From an uncultured Oscillospiraceae bacterium (GTDB lineage: Bacteria > Bacillota > Clostridia > Oscillospirales > Ruminococcaceae): DNA of 64,000 bases. The notes beneath the pieces are model-generated. The model saw only the letters and a list, made by a program, of their open reading frames with translations, made no database searches and was not told the origin of the DNA. The position numbers and the translations under genes were made by a program. Shown here in pieces: positions 33,115-42,450 of the stretch (position 1 is the stretch's first letter; every line of letters starts with the position of its first letter). The DNA is taken from NCBI GenBank assembly GCA_934526065.1, contig CAKSZX010000009.1, positions 18,247 to 82,246 on the forward strand, in the 5' to 3' direction.

Positions 33115-33794
33115 GCCGGTTTATCCTTTCGTTTGATTTTCTTTTTGTATATGTACAACGAACCCAAAGTGCCTGCCAACTGCAAAGCACAGGAACCCAA
33201 AAAGGGAACAGATAACGGGTTGGTTATATTTGCACCGATAATGCCGGTAAGTATCAAGCCGGGTATCATACCCGCAACGGAACCTAACAAATATTCTTTG
33301 TAGGGAATTTTTTTAATTCCGCAGTACATACTTACCACATCGCAGGGAACAATGCCGAAAATGCGAATAAGAAAGGAAAAGAGCAGAGAATTTTCACTTT
33401 CAAAATCGTCCAGTATCTTTATTTTTGGAAATTTGCGGTAGATTTCTTCCGCCCTTTCCATGGTTATTTTTGTGCCGTTAAAATATGCTATCGACAGGCA
33501 AATAACAATGCCGGTAAGGTTTACAAGGAAAGCGATGATTTCATCATTCATCACGGCCCCCACGGCAAGGTACAGGCCGGAGAGAGGTATAAACATAACC
33601 ACACCTTTTATCGCAAACAGCAAAAGGGCAATAAAAATTGCCATAACCATGCCGCCGCCCTCAATGCCTATAAGCCGTTCAAGACCAAGGTTGTGCTTTT
33701 TCATATATATGGAAACCCCGGCGGAAAGGGCAAATATCAAAACTACCGCAAAAGGCAGAAGCCTTTCGCTTAAATTCTTTTTGTTTTTTATCAT
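33111..33794 (-). CDS. VTT-domain (TVP38/TMEM64, DedA-like) membrane protein
   Basis: 227 aa from ATG 33794; a TTG four codons upstream (33806) is an alternative, and neither has a clear ribosome site. Six hydrophobic segments. A conserved cytoplasmic loop and SFLIRIFGIVPCDVVSMYCG match the VTT/SNARE-assoc pattern (FxxRxxPxxP-like, here with Val-Pro-Cys). Relatives act in membrane-lipid scrambling or flipping. Cotranscribed with the GT8 gene. Confidence 0.82.
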   Translation of the reverse strand: MIKNKKNLSERLLPFAVVLIFALSAGVSIYMKKHNLGLERLIGIEGGGMVMAIFIALLLFAIKGVVMFIPLSGLYLAVGAVMNDEIIAFLVNLTGIVICLSIAYFNGTKITMERAEEIYRKFPKIKILDDFESENSLLFSFLIRIFGIVPCDVVSMYCGIKKIPYKEYLLGSVAGMIPGLILTGIIGANITNPLSVPFLGSCALQLAGTLGSLYIYKKKIKRKDKPA

Positions 33795-34003
33795 ACAGAA
33801 TACCAAACTTTATGTCTATTACAGTTTAATTAAATATTATTAAATTTATGTTAAGTATTATATTGCATTTTTATGAAAAATCAATGTATATTTCAATCCT
33901 GTTTTAAAGGATATTTCATATAATTTGTGACTTAGTTACTGCATAAACATATTAAATTGCTTATAATATATTTATAATGATAAATTCAAAGGAGACGGAA
34001 AGC

Positions 34004-34909
34004 ATGATATACGACATAGCTATTATCGGCGCAGGCCCGGCCGGTCTTTCTGCCGCAATTTACGGCCAGAGAGCAGGCCTTAAAACCATTACTTTTGAAG
34101 CCAATGTTCACGGCGGACAGATAATCAACACACCGGAAGTTGAAAACTACCCGGCGTTGGGTAAGGTCAGCGGTGTTGAATACGCAATGAACATTTATAA
34201 CCAGGCGGTTGGCTTTGGCGCACAAATTGAATACAAAGCAGTTACGGATGTTGACCTGTCCGGCAATGTTAAGATTATAAAGTGCGGCGAGGAAACATAC
34301 CAGGCAAAAACCGTTGTAATCGCCACCGGCGTTGTAAGAAGAAAACTTGAAATACCGGGGGAAGAAAAGTTTACCGGCGCAGGAGTAAGCTATTGCGCTA
34401 CCTGTGACGCAATGTTCTTTAAAAATCAGACGGTTTCGGTAATCGGGGGCGGCAACACAGCTCTTGAAGATGCCGTTTATCTTGCAGGCGTTTGTGAAAA
34501 AGTTTATCTTATTGTTCGCCGTGACCAGTTCAGAGGTCAAAAACATGAGGTTGAAAAGGTCCTTAACACACCTAATATAGAAGTAATTTACAACACAATT
34601 CCGGTAAGTATCCAAGGCGATACAAAGGTAACTTCACTTAAAGTTAAAAACAAAGTAACAGGGGAAGAAAAGGACATTGCCCTTTCGGCTGTGTTTGTTG
34701 CGGTTGGTCTTATTCCGCAAAACGCAATGTTTGAAGGCAAAGTTGAAACTGTTGACGGATATATTAAATCCGACGAAAGCTGTACAACAAGTGTGCCCGG
34801 CGTATTTGTAGCCGGCGACACAAGAAATAAAACTTTGCGCCAGCTTGTAACAGCCACTGCCGACGGTGCCATAGCCGCCACCGCAGCTTATAATTATATA
34901 AACAAGTGA
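34004..34909 (+). CDS. trxB: Thioredoxin reductase (NADPH or ferredoxin-type flavoprotein)
   Basis: 301 aa. FAD-binding IIGAGPAGLSAAIYGQRAG, active-site pair YCATCDAMFF (Cys-Ala-Thr-Cys), the second dinucleotide motif VIGGGNTALEDAVYLAG and the terminal FVAGDTRNKTLRQLVTA block. It reduces thioredoxin in the cytoplasm. The start is the ATG at 34004 after AAAGGAGACGG; an ATG nine codons upstream lacks a site. The nitroreductase gene follows after a terminator. Confidence 0.94.
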   Translation: MIYDIAIIGAGPAGLSAAIYGQRAGLKTITFEANVHGGQIINTPEVENYPALGKVSGVEYAMNIYNQAVGFGAQIEYKAVTDVDLSGNVKIIKCGEETYQAKTVVIATGVVRRKLEIPGEEKFTGAGVSYCATCDAMFFKNQTVSVIGGGNTALEDAVYLAGVCEKVYLIVRRDQFRGQKHEVEKVLNTPNIEVIYNTIPVSIQGDTKVTSLKVKNKVTGEEKDIALSAVFVAVGLIPQNAMFEGKVETVDGYIKSDESCTTSVPGVFVAGDTRNKTLRQLVTATADGAIAATAAYNYINK

Positions 34910-34916
34910 TTTTAAC

Positions 34917-34944
34917 ACAGGCCGATGATTACCTCGGCCTGTTT
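34917..34944 (+). terminator. Terminator of trxB
   Basis: ACAGGCCGA / TCGGCCTGT, a 9-bp stem with an 8-nt loop, then TT. The short T tract may allow readthrough into the nitroreductase gene. Confidence 0.65.
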
Positions 34945-34979
34945 AAGATAAAAAATTAAACATTAAGGAGAAATTAACC

Positions 34980-35486
34980 ATGGAATTTGAAAAAGTGTTG
35001 ATCAGCAGAAAATCATGCCGTTCTTACAAAGCCGATAAGGTGGAAAAAGAAAAACTTGAAAAGGTTATCACCGCCGCATCTCTTGCACCGGTAGGTCTGC
35101 CAAAAGACGGTAAACCCCATTTGACGGTTGTGACAAATGAGGATGTACTTAGAAGTTTGGGCGGCGCTTTCGGCCCGGACAAGGATATTATCTACGGCGC
35201 ACCTGCTTTGATTGTTGTTTCCTGCCCACAGTCACGGCCTGGAATTGCTGAAATGAACGCAGCCTGTGCAGTAGAGATGATGAGCCTTGAAGCCACGGAT
35301 TTAGGCCTTGGCAGCATTTACCTTTACGGCGTATGTATGGCATTGCAGAACAACCGGGAACTTGCCGCTAAACTCGGCATACCGGAAAACCACAAGCCCC
35401 TTTCTGCTTTGGCAGTTGGCTACGGCAGTGAAGATGTAGCTCCTTGCAAAGAATTTAAAGAAGTTTTGACAAGAAACGATATTTAA
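34980..35486 (+). CDS. Nitroreductase-family flavoprotein
   Basis: 168 aa, one of the short family members. SRKSCRSYKADKVEKEKL is the N-terminal FMN-phosphate-binding motif, followed by APVGLPKDGKPHLTVV and a C-terminal AVGYGSEDV block. An FMN-dependent NAD(P)H oxidoreductase of unknown substrate. AAGGAG precedes the ATG. Confidence 0.9.
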   Translation: MEFEKVLISRKSCRSYKADKVEKEKLEKVITAASLAPVGLPKDGKPHLTVVTNEDVLRSLGGAFGPDKDIIYGAPALIVVSCPQSRPGIAEMNAACAVEMMSLEATDLGLGSIYLYGVCMALQNNRELAAKLGIPENHKPLSALAVGYGSEDVAPCKEFKEVLTRNDI

Positions 35487-35506
35487 TCGTTACAGACAAA
35501 ATCTTG

Positions 35507-35532
35507 AAAAGCCGCCTTCGGGCGGCTTTTTT
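35507..35532 (+). terminator. Terminator of the nitroreductase gene
   Basis: AAAAGCCGCC / GGCGGCTTTT with a stable TTCG tetraloop and a T tail. Confidence 0.92.
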
Positions 35533-35581
35533 CGACCCCGTTTTCACGGCGTGTATAGTAAAATATCTTCGGTGATGGATT

Positions 35582-36895
35582 TTGACGAACTATAAAAAGG
35601 ACGCATTGAAAATAATCGGCGTTTTCATACTTACCTTGATTTTAGTTTTGACAAGTGAAAACTTTTTTAAATTTTTTACAAAAGAAACGGCCGTAGAGAT
35701 TACAAAAAGCCATGTGACAAGCACCGATGAAAACACAGAAAACAGTGATAATTCAAAAATCGAAGAAGAAAATCTATCCCCCTATGAAATGGCAAAGGCG
35801 GATTTTGCGGAAAAGGGAATGAAGGGAATTTGGATTTCTTATCTTGAAATGCAAAATATGAATTTTTCCTCGGAAGAAAGCTTTAAATCGGACATTGACA
35901 GAATTCTTGAAAACTGCAAAAATATGGGGTTAAATACACTGATTGTCCAGGTGAGAGCTTTCGGGGACGCTTTTTACCCATCTGCCCTATTCCCGTACAG
36001 CCATGTGATAACCGGCCGCCAGGGGATTGCTCCAAATTTTGACCCGCTGGCAGTAATGGTAAATTCCGCCCATGAAAAAGGCCTCAGATTTGAGGCATGG
36101 ATTAACCCGTACAGGGTAAAAATGAACGGCGTACCGGCAATTCTGGCGGAAAGCAATCCGGCAAATGACGAAAGTTTGGTTCTGTATACGGAAAACGGCA
36201 TATTTTACAACCCGGCAAGGGAAAAGGCACAGGATTTAATAGTGAACGGCGTTGAGGAAGTGGTAAAAAATTACCCGGTGGACGGCGTGCATTTTGACGA
36301 TTACTTTTACCCGACGGCGGATTTAACTCTTGACCGGCGGGATTATGTCCGGGCGGCGGTTACAATAAGTCCGGAGGACTGGCGCAGGGAAAATGTGAAT
36401 AATCTTATCAAAAAAGTGTACGGCAAAATCAAAGAGATAAACCCGGAAGTCACTTTCGGCATAAGCCCACAGGGCAACAACGACAACAACTATAACGTTC
36501 AATTTTCAGATGTGGGTCTGTGGCTTGCCGGCGGTTATGCGGATTACATAATGCCACAGCTCTATTGGGGCTTTGATTACAAAACTGCCGACGGCGGCCA
36601 TAATTACGCCTTTAAAAATATATTAAATCGGTGGCGGAGTATGGAAAAAGACAGTACCGTAAAAATGTATATCGGCCTTGGGGCATACAGAATAGGTGAC
36701 GGCGACGGTGGAGCAAACAGCCAAGACGAATGGCAAACCGGCGATAATTTGGCAAGAATGATAGCCGCCTGTAAAGAGGAAAAACGGATTTCCGGCTACT
36801 GCATATACAGGTACGGCAGTTTATTTGACAATGGCGGTTACGCCGATTTAAAGGCGGCGGAAGTTGCCACAATCACAAAAGAAAATATGTCATAA
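35582..36895 (+). CDS. GHL10 (DUF187, YngK-like) glycoside-hydrolase-like protein, membrane-anchored
   Basis: 437 aa. A single N-terminal membrane helix (IIGVFILTLILVLTS) with no lipobox is followed by a Thr/Glu/Asn linker to about residue 80 and a TIM-barrel-like domain with GIWISYLEMQN, NTLIVQVRAFGDAFYPSALF, EAWINPYRV, VDGVHFDDYFYP and ADYIMPQLYWGF. The family is thought to act on cell-wall or other polysaccharides; few members are tested. The start is a TTG at 35582 with a weak GGTGA site. Confidence 0.85.
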   Translation: MTNYKKDALKIIGVFILTLILVLTSENFFKFFTKETAVEITKSHVTSTDENTENSDNSKIEEENLSPYEMAKADFAEKGMKGIWISYLEMQNMNFSSEESFKSDIDRILENCKNMGLNTLIVQVRAFGDAFYPSALFPYSHVITGRQGIAPNFDPLAVMVNSAHEKGLRFEAWINPYRVKMNGVPAILAESNPANDESLVLYTENGIFYNPAREKAQDLIVNGVEEVVKNYPVDGVHFDDYFYPTADLTLDRRDYVRAAVTISPEDWRRENVNNLIKKVYGKIKEINPEVTFGISPQGNNDNNYNVQFSDVGLWLAGGYADYIMPQLYWGFDYKTADGGHNYAFKNILNRWRSMEKDSTVKMYIGLGAYRIGDGDGGANSQDEWQTGDNLARMIAACKEEKRISGYCIYRYGSLFDNGGYADLKAAEVATITKENMS

Positions 36896-36964
36896 AATCT
36901 TGTATAATTATGTGAACAATGCTATAATTTACTCAACAAAAACAGGGTATAAGGAGATTTAACA

Positions 36965-37528
36965 ATGCTTACAAAAGAAAGAGCAAAAGAAATTTGCGCC
37001 GATATGGTTACCGAACATTCCCTCATACTTCATTTACTGAATGTAAGTTATGCCATGGGCGGCATGGCAAAACATTTTGGAGAAGATGTTGAACACTGGG
37101 AGGCAGTTGGTTATCTGCATGATTACGATTATCAAAAATTCCCGGAGGAACATTTACAGCACACGGAACAGCCGCTTTTGGACGCAGGAGTTGACCCGGC
37201 GGATGTAAGGGCGATTATGGCACACGGTTACGGCCTTTGCACAGATGTTGAGCCTATCACAAATATGGAAAAGAGCCTGTTCACCGTCGATGAACTTACA
37301 GGTGTAATCCAGGCCGCCGCAAGAATGAGACCTAACGGAATTACCGATATGGAAGTTTCCAGCTTTATGAAGAAATTTAAGGACAAAAAGTTTGCCGCAA
37401 AGTGCAACCGTGATATAATCAAACAGGGCTGCGAAATGTTGGGTATGGAAGTTAAAGAAGTTGCCGAAATTTGTATCGAGGCAATGAAACCCCATGCAGA
37501 CGAACTTGAAATCGGCGTTAAAGGTTGA
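36965..37528 (+). CDS. HD-domain hydrolase
   Basis: 187 aa. HSLILHLLNVSYAMGGMA, GYLHDYDYQKFPEEH and RAIMAHGYG hold the His/Asp metal ligands of an HD superfamily member of the COG2316 kind. A predicted phosphohydrolase in the cytoplasm with unknown substrate. AAGGAG precedes the ATG. Own terminator downstream. Confidence 0.88.
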   Translation: MLTKERAKEICADMVTEHSLILHLLNVSYAMGGMAKHFGEDVEHWEAVGYLHDYDYQKFPEEHLQHTEQPLLDAGVDPADVRAIMAHGYGLCTDVEPITNMEKSLFTVDELTGVIQAAARMRPNGITDMEVSSFMKKFKDKKFAAKCNRDIIKQGCEMLGMEVKEVAEICIEAMKPHADELEIGVKG

Positions 37529-37564
37529 TTATAGTATCAAATATTGAATTTAAAATACACAGTT

Positions 37565-37594
37565 AAAGCAGGCAATGCAAAATTGCCTGCTTTT
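37565..37594 (+). terminator. Terminator of the HD-domain gene
   Basis: AAAGCAGGCAAT / ATTGCCTGCTTT with a GCAAA loop, then TG. Confidence 0.85.
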
Positions 37595-37664
37595 GTTGCG
37601 TTAAGTTAAAATTTATTGTATAATAGTTATAAAAATATATCGCTTTTTAAAAAGGGAGGACATT

Positions 37665-38429
37665 ATGAAAAAGAGCAAAAGATTTTTATTTATAGCCCTT
37701 GCCGTAACCCTTATGCTTTCCGCCTGTGTTAAGACGGAACAAGACAGCAGCTCCGGTGATAATATTTCAAGCCAAACCGGCGGTGTATCGTCAAGCCAAA
37801 TAGACGAAATATCATCTTCTCAATCGGAAAGCGGCACTTCAAGCAGTAGCGCATCTTCTCAAACCGAGTATGCCCCTGCGATTTCCGAAACTTATGAAAA
37901 ATACAACGACCTTTCCTTTATGCCGTCGGAGGCAAAAAAGGTTTATGAGGAAAATGAGAATTTACTTGGGCACATGCTTGCATCGCCCACAGAGGTTGTA
38001 TTTTCCGGCGAATATGAGTGGTTATTGGATGCCGATGGCGAACATATACATTATCAGCCGGAAGATTATATGGGCAGATACATAGTTGTAGATGTCAAGT
38101 ATGAAGATTTCAAAGAACAGCTTTCCGAATTTTGCACCGAAAGAAAAATAGCTCGTGTTCTCAGGGGGTTCAGAAATTACAACGGATATTTGGCGGCCGC
38201 AGATGTGGACGGACCCCTTTCCGGCTTTGAAAATGACGGAAATATGGAACTGTATGATGTTTACACGGTGAATGATGAACAAGTTACATTTTTGTATGTA
38301 TACGGAACTGATGGTGGTGAAAGTAAAGTCGGTCGTCTCGTTGAACTGGTAAAAGAAAACGGTGTGTGGAAGTTTAACTATGTGGAATACAGCAGTATAT
38401 CAGAGGGGAAAATCAATTTTTCCAGTTAG
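37665..38429 (+). CDS. Ser-rich lipoprotein, cluster copy 1
   Basis: 254 aa. Signal peptide MKKSKRFLFIALAVTLMLSAC with lipidated Cys21, a Ser/Gln-rich linker to about residue 70, then the block YAPAISETYEKYNDLSFMP and a C-terminal globular domain ending in VWKFNYVEYSSISEGK. The domain is of unknown function and is shared with the genes at 6, 38541 and 40754. AAAGGGAGGACATT ribosome site. From residue 63 to 180 it is essentially identical to the next copy, which implies recent duplication or gene conversion. Confidence 0.88.
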   Translation: MKKSKRFLFIALAVTLMLSACVKTEQDSSSGDNISSQTGGVSSSQIDEISSSQSESGTSSSSASSQTEYAPAISETYEKYNDLSFMPSEAKKVYEENENLLGHMLASPTEVVFSGEYEWLLDADGEHIHYQPEDYMGRYIVVDVKYEDFKEQLSEFCTERKIARVLRGFRNYNGYLAAADVDGPLSGFENDGNMELYDVYTVNDEQVTFLYVYGTDGGESKVGRLVELVKENGVWKFNYVEYSSISEGKINFSS

Positions 38430-38540
38430 TTAACAAAACCTTTACTCTGTTGTAAAACAGACGGTTTTATTGTTTTTACTGTGCTAAGCTTATTGCGTAA
38501 TATTTTTAAAGATATACCACTTTTCCAAAAGGAGGACATT

Positions 38541-39278
38541 ATGAAAAAGAACAAAAAACTTTTATTTATATCCCTTGCCGTAACCCTTATGCTTTCCGCC
38601 TGTGTTAAAACGGAGCAAGACAGCAGTTCATGTGATAATATTTCAAGCCAAATAGACGAAATATCATCTTCTCAATCGGAAAGCGGCACTTCAAGCAGTA
38701 GCGCATCTTCTCAAACCGAGTATGCCCCTGCGATTTCCGAAACTTATGAAAAATACAACGACCTTTCCTTTATGCCGTCGGAGGCAAAAAAGGTTTATGA
38801 GGAAAATGAGAATTTACTTGGGCACATGCTTGCATCGCCCACAGAGGTTGTATTTTCCGGCGAATATGAGTGGTTATTGGATGCCGATGGCGAACATATA
38901 CATTATCAGCCGGAAGATTATATGGGCAGATACATAGTTGTAGATGTCAAGTATGAAGATTTCAAAGAACAGCTTTCCGAATTTTGCACCGAAAGAAAAA
39001 TAGCTCGTGTTCTCAGGGGGTTCAGAAATTACAACGGATATTTGGCGGCTGCGGATGCGGACAGACCACTTTCCGGCTGTGAAAATGACGGAAATATGGA
39101 ACTGTATGATGTTTACACGGCGAATGATGAACAAATTACATTTTTGTATGTATTCGGAACCTGTGGCGAGAGTAAAGTCGGTCATCTCGTTGAACTGGTA
39201 AAAGAAAACGGTGTGTGGAAATTTAACTATATGGAGCAAAGCAGTATATCAGGGGGAAAACTCGATCCCCTCGGTTAG
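38541..39278 (+). CDS. Ser-rich lipoprotein, cluster copy 2
   Basis: 245 aa from the ATG at 38541 behind AAAAGGAGGACATT; the frame extends 20 codons upstream, but that is the duplicated spacer. MKKNKKLLFISLAVTLMLSAC with Cys21. The Ser-rich linker is shorter than in copy 1, lacking one Gln-Thr-Gly-containing unit. The domain is nearly identical to copy 1 until residue 175, then drifts. No function known. Confidence 0.88.
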   Translation: MKKNKKLLFISLAVTLMLSACVKTEQDSSSCDNISSQIDEISSSQSESGTSSSSASSQTEYAPAISETYEKYNDLSFMPSEAKKVYEENENLLGHMLASPTEVVFSGEYEWLLDADGEHIHYQPEDYMGRYIVVDVKYEDFKEQLSEFCTERKIARVLRGFRNYNGYLAAADADRPLSGCENDGNMELYDVYTANDEQITFLYVFGTCGESKVGHLVELVKENGVWKFNYMEQSSISGGKLDPLG

Positions 39279-39391
39279 CAAGCAAGGATTTTTACCCCAT
39301 TGTAAAACAGACGGTTTTATTGTTTTCACTGTGCTAAGTTTATTGTGTAATATTTTTAAAGATATACCACTTTTTCCGAAAGGAGGACATT

Positions 39392-40720
39392 GTGAGAAAA
39401 ATATTTAAAATATTTTCTTTTTTCGTATTATGTTTATTTATTTTTTGCGGTTGTGCAAAATCAAATCCGGATATAAATTCAACACTAAGCGATACAGATG
39501 TTGAAAACCTGCTTAATGTATATCACAAAGGGGGAATATTACAAAGAATTTGTTCAATAAACGACTTAGACGAAAATGACTTGATACAATTTTATTACTA
39601 TACAAATGAGGATAAATTATCAAATACACAAGATTACAAATTAAACTTATCGGATTTCAAAAATTATATTTCAAACTATTTTGATATATCTAAATTTGAT
39701 TTTGGTAAATCATATTATTATCGTGCAGAAAATGATGTTATAGATTTATCCGATTGTTTGAATTTGGAACGGCTAAGCACCGATTTTAAAGCGGATAAAT
39801 ATCAAATTTCTGATAATACACTTGAAATATTTTATTATCTTGACTTTTTAATAGGTGATGAAAAAATCGAACAATATAAAATATTATCGCTTGTTTACAA
39901 TGAGGACACCGAAAGTTATGTTTTCAAAAGCGTCGCAAACAGCAAGCTTGACGGTCGAGAAAAATTCATGGCAATGGCAAATCACGACAATTATATAATC
40001 GGTAAAGTTGTAGATTCATATACAGTACAAAATAGGAACGACTTATCGGATAGTTATGTAACGGTTATCTCCGACGGTGTTGAATACAGAATAGAAGGAC
40101 TTTGTTGGGGATTAAATCGCACCCAAACGCCATTCAGTGTTTCAACATGGGAATACCTGTATGAAAGCTACCCCAAAGGCGAGCCTGCACTTATATTTTT
40201 TGATAAAGACCGGCTTAACCAAAATGTAATAAGACCCAAAGACATCTGTATAGGTCAACACCCTACCGGAGTTAGCATGGACGACCTTGCAATCGGCATT
40301 CAAAAAATATCACAGAGGTTAATTGATAACTATAATGCTATTTCAAACCCGGTAGTCTATTCTCCGGATGAAGCTATTTGGACTTATATATATTTAAACG
40401 GATACTCATGGCCGATAAAAGCAGAAAAAGATGAATACGGCAGCATATACTATGTCTGTGGCGATTACTGTTTAAAGTATGAGGGAGTACTATTCAATGA
40501 ATATTTCGGTATGACCGATGAAGAAATTATTGAATATTATCAAGATGCTCATTTCGGTTACCCCGATGACCCTGATAATCTAATTGAAAATATAAGGGAA
40601 CGTCACATTGATAAATATCCTTCCTCCGAGCCAATGATTGAATATATTATCAGCGTGACTAAAACCAACGGAGACATTGTTGATTTTTGCCTTGTAAACA
40701 TCTATGGGGAAATATCATAA
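39392..40720 (+). CDS. Lipoprotein of unknown function, AT-rich
   Basis: 442 aa from GTG 39392 behind GAAAGGAGGACATT. Signal peptide MRKIFKIFSFFVLCLFIFCGC with lipidated Cys21. The body is Asp/Tyr/Asn-rich with no recognised domain. A middle part includes SLVYNEDTESYVFKS and a beta-rich stretch (YVTVISDGVEYRIEGLCWGL). Its codons are more AT-rich than in the flanking paralogues, which suggests a different origin. It uses the same ribosome-site spacer as the Ser-rich copies. Confidence 0.8.
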   Translation: MRKIFKIFSFFVLCLFIFCGCAKSNPDINSTLSDTDVENLLNVYHKGGILQRICSINDLDENDLIQFYYYTNEDKLSNTQDYKLNLSDFKNYISNYFDISKFDFGKSYYYRAENDVIDLSDCLNLERLSTDFKADKYQISDNTLEIFYYLDFLIGDEKIEQYKILSLVYNEDTESYVFKSVANSKLDGREKFMAMANHDNYIIGKVVDSYTVQNRNDLSDSYVTVISDGVEYRIEGLCWGLNRTQTPFSVSTWEYLYESYPKGEPALIFFDKDRLNQNVIRPKDICIGQHPTGVSMDDLAIGIQKISQRLIDNYNAISNPVVYSPDEAIWTYIYLNGYSWPIKAEKDEYGSIYYVCGDYCLKYEGVLFNEYFGMTDEEIIEYYQDAHFGYPDDPDNLIENIRERHIDKYPSSEPMIEYIISVTKTNGDIVDFCLVNIYGEIS

Positions 40721-40753
40721 CCAAAATAAGACATTTTCCAAAAGGAGGACATT

Positions 40754-41515
40754 ATGAAAAAGAACAAAAAACTTTTATTTATATCCCTTGCCGTAACCCT
40801 TATGCTTTCCGCCTGTGTTAAAACGGAGCAAGACAGCAGTTCAGGTGATAATATTTCAAGCCAAACCGGCGACATATCGTCAAGCCAAATAGACGAAATA
40901 TTATCTTCTCAATCTGAAAGCGGCACTTCAAGCAGTGGCGCATCTTCTCAAACCGAGTATGCTCCTGCAATTTCAGAAACTTATGAAAAATACAATGACC
41001 TTTCCTTTATGCCGCCGGAGGCAAAAAAGGTTTATGAGGAAAACGGGAGTTTACTTGAGCTGATGCTTGGATCACCCACAGAGGTTGTATTTTCCGGCGA
41101 ATATGAGTGGTTATTGGATGCCGACGGCGAATATGTATATTTTCAGCCGGAAAATTATATGGGCAGATACATAGTTGTAGATGTCAAGTATGAAGATTTC
41201 AAAGAACGGCTTTCCGAATTTTGTACCGAAAGAAAAATAGCTCGTGTTCTCAGGGGGTTCAGAAATTACAACGGATATTTGGCGGCCGAAGTTGCGGACA
41301 GACCACTTTCCGGCTTTGAAAATGACGGAAATATGGAGCTGTATGATGTTTACACGGCGAATGATGAACAAATTACATTTTTGTATGTATCGGGAACCGA
41401 TGGTGAGAGTAAAGTCGGTCATCTTATTGAATTGGTAAAAGAAAACGGTGTGTGGAAGTTTAACTATGTGGAATACAGCAGTATATCAGGAGGAAAAATC
41501 AATTTTTCCAGTTAG
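40754..41515 (+). CDS. Ser-rich lipoprotein, cluster copy 3
   Basis: 253 aa. The N-terminus repeats copy 2 exactly (MKKNKKLLFISLAVTLMLSAC), the linker keeps the Gly-Asp-containing repeat unit seen at 6-785, and the C-terminal domain is close to copies 1 and 2 but with scattered changes (LLELMLGSPTEVV, YVYFQPENYMGR, AEVADRPLSG). AAAAGGAGGACATT ribosome site. Mosaic similarity to different copies suggests recombination within the family. Confidence 0.88.
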   Translation: MKKNKKLLFISLAVTLMLSACVKTEQDSSSGDNISSQTGDISSSQIDEILSSQSESGTSSSGASSQTEYAPAISETYEKYNDLSFMPPEAKKVYEENGSLLELMLGSPTEVVFSGEYEWLLDADGEYVYFQPENYMGRYIVVDVKYEDFKERLSEFCTERKIARVLRGFRNYNGYLAAEVADRPLSGFENDGNMELYDVYTANDEQITFLYVSGTDGESKVGHLIELVKENGVWKFNYVEYSSISGGKINFSS

Positions 41516-41619
41516 TTAACAAGGCTTTTTAAAATATTGACTGTATGTAATATAAAAGGGTCGGCACAAACCGGCTTATGCGATTATTACAAAACCCTAA
41601 ATTGCAACGGAGGTTTAAA

Positions 41620-42405
41620 ATGAAAAAATTATTTAAACTCATAACAACACTGTCCCTTGCTTTCGTCATTACCGGCTGCGTATCTTCCGGCGGTGATAAA
41701 CATGTTTGCCCTGTAAGCACGAGAGATATATTGGACTGCTCTCAGTATGTTGACGGCGTGTGCATAGCCTCCGAAGAGGTCTTGTACAAGTTTGAATGGG
41801 AAACCGACGAGGAAGACGACTATGAAGATCTTCCGGATATTCCGGCTCCTCAGGTTACTTGCAATTATATTATAACTTTACAAGACGACTTGGGTAAGAT
41901 ATATAAATTCTACATACCTAAGAAAAACGACCGATATATGTTTATCACCGAGTTCTATCGTTCTAATTATGTGGGCGAAAGTTTAAGAATATTTTATTAC
42001 GGCAATTATGATGAAAATAATTTGTATTCCGCCAAGGTTAACGGTCTTGCAAGTACGTCGATTGATAATGAAATATATCAAGAAACCATTGATAATCTTA
42101 ACCATGAAACTCTTGAAAAGTACGATTCTTGTACAGACATTACAATTTGTTGCCCGGAAAAGGCGATTTTAACGGTAGCCGATTATTTGGGTATAAAAGA
42201 TTTGGAGAGAGTTGTAACCAAAAACGATTATGTATATTACAAAAAAGATAATATGGGAATTTATTGCAATAATATATCCGTCACAAACAAAGATACGATA
42301 GAGTATTATATTGTCGTTTATAGTGCCGAATCCGGGTACGAAGATTATATGGTTAATATGGAAACAGGAGAAGCCAAAACATACCAACAATGGCTCTTTG
42401 GATAA
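41620..42405 (+). CDS. Lipoprotein of unknown function with a C-terminal domain shared with the 43242 gene
   Basis: 261 aa from ATG 41620 behind ACGGAGGTTTA. Signal peptide MKKLFKLITTLSLAFVITGC (Cys20). An acidic stretch DEEDDYEDLPDIP follows, then beta-rich sequence. The C-terminal part CPEKAILTVADYLGIKDLER and the end SGYEDYMVNMETG-like segment resemble the end of the 43242 protein (TPDDAMIAVCEYLGLKNMRK). No function known. Confidence 0.8.
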   Translation: MKKLFKLITTLSLAFVITGCVSSGGDKHVCPVSTRDILDCSQYVDGVCIASEEVLYKFEWETDEEDDYEDLPDIPAPQVTCNYIITLQDDLGKIYKFYIPKKNDRYMFITEFYRSNYVGESLRIFYYGNYDENNLYSAKVNGLASTSIDNEIYQETIDNLNHETLEKYDSCTDITICCPEKAILTVADYLGIKDLERVVTKNDYVYYKKDNMGIYCNNISVTNKDTIEYYIVVYSAESGYEDYMVNMETGEAKTYQQWLFG

Positions 42406-42450
42406 CATTAATTAAACACCGCTATTTTAGGCAACTAAAAGGAGGCATTT

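Larger units (their letters stand above)
37665..39391 (+). repeat. Tandem duplication of about 850 bp (lipoprotein gene plus 3' spacer)
   Basis: Unit 1 is the gene at 37665 with its spacer to 38540; unit 2 is the gene at 38541 with its spacer to 39391. Corresponding coding positions lie 852 bases apart and a stretch of some 350 bases (about 37851-38190 and 38702-39041) reads the same in both. The spacers 38451-38540 and 39301-39391 differ at only a handful of bases and end in the ribosome site of the following gene. Confidence 0.85.
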
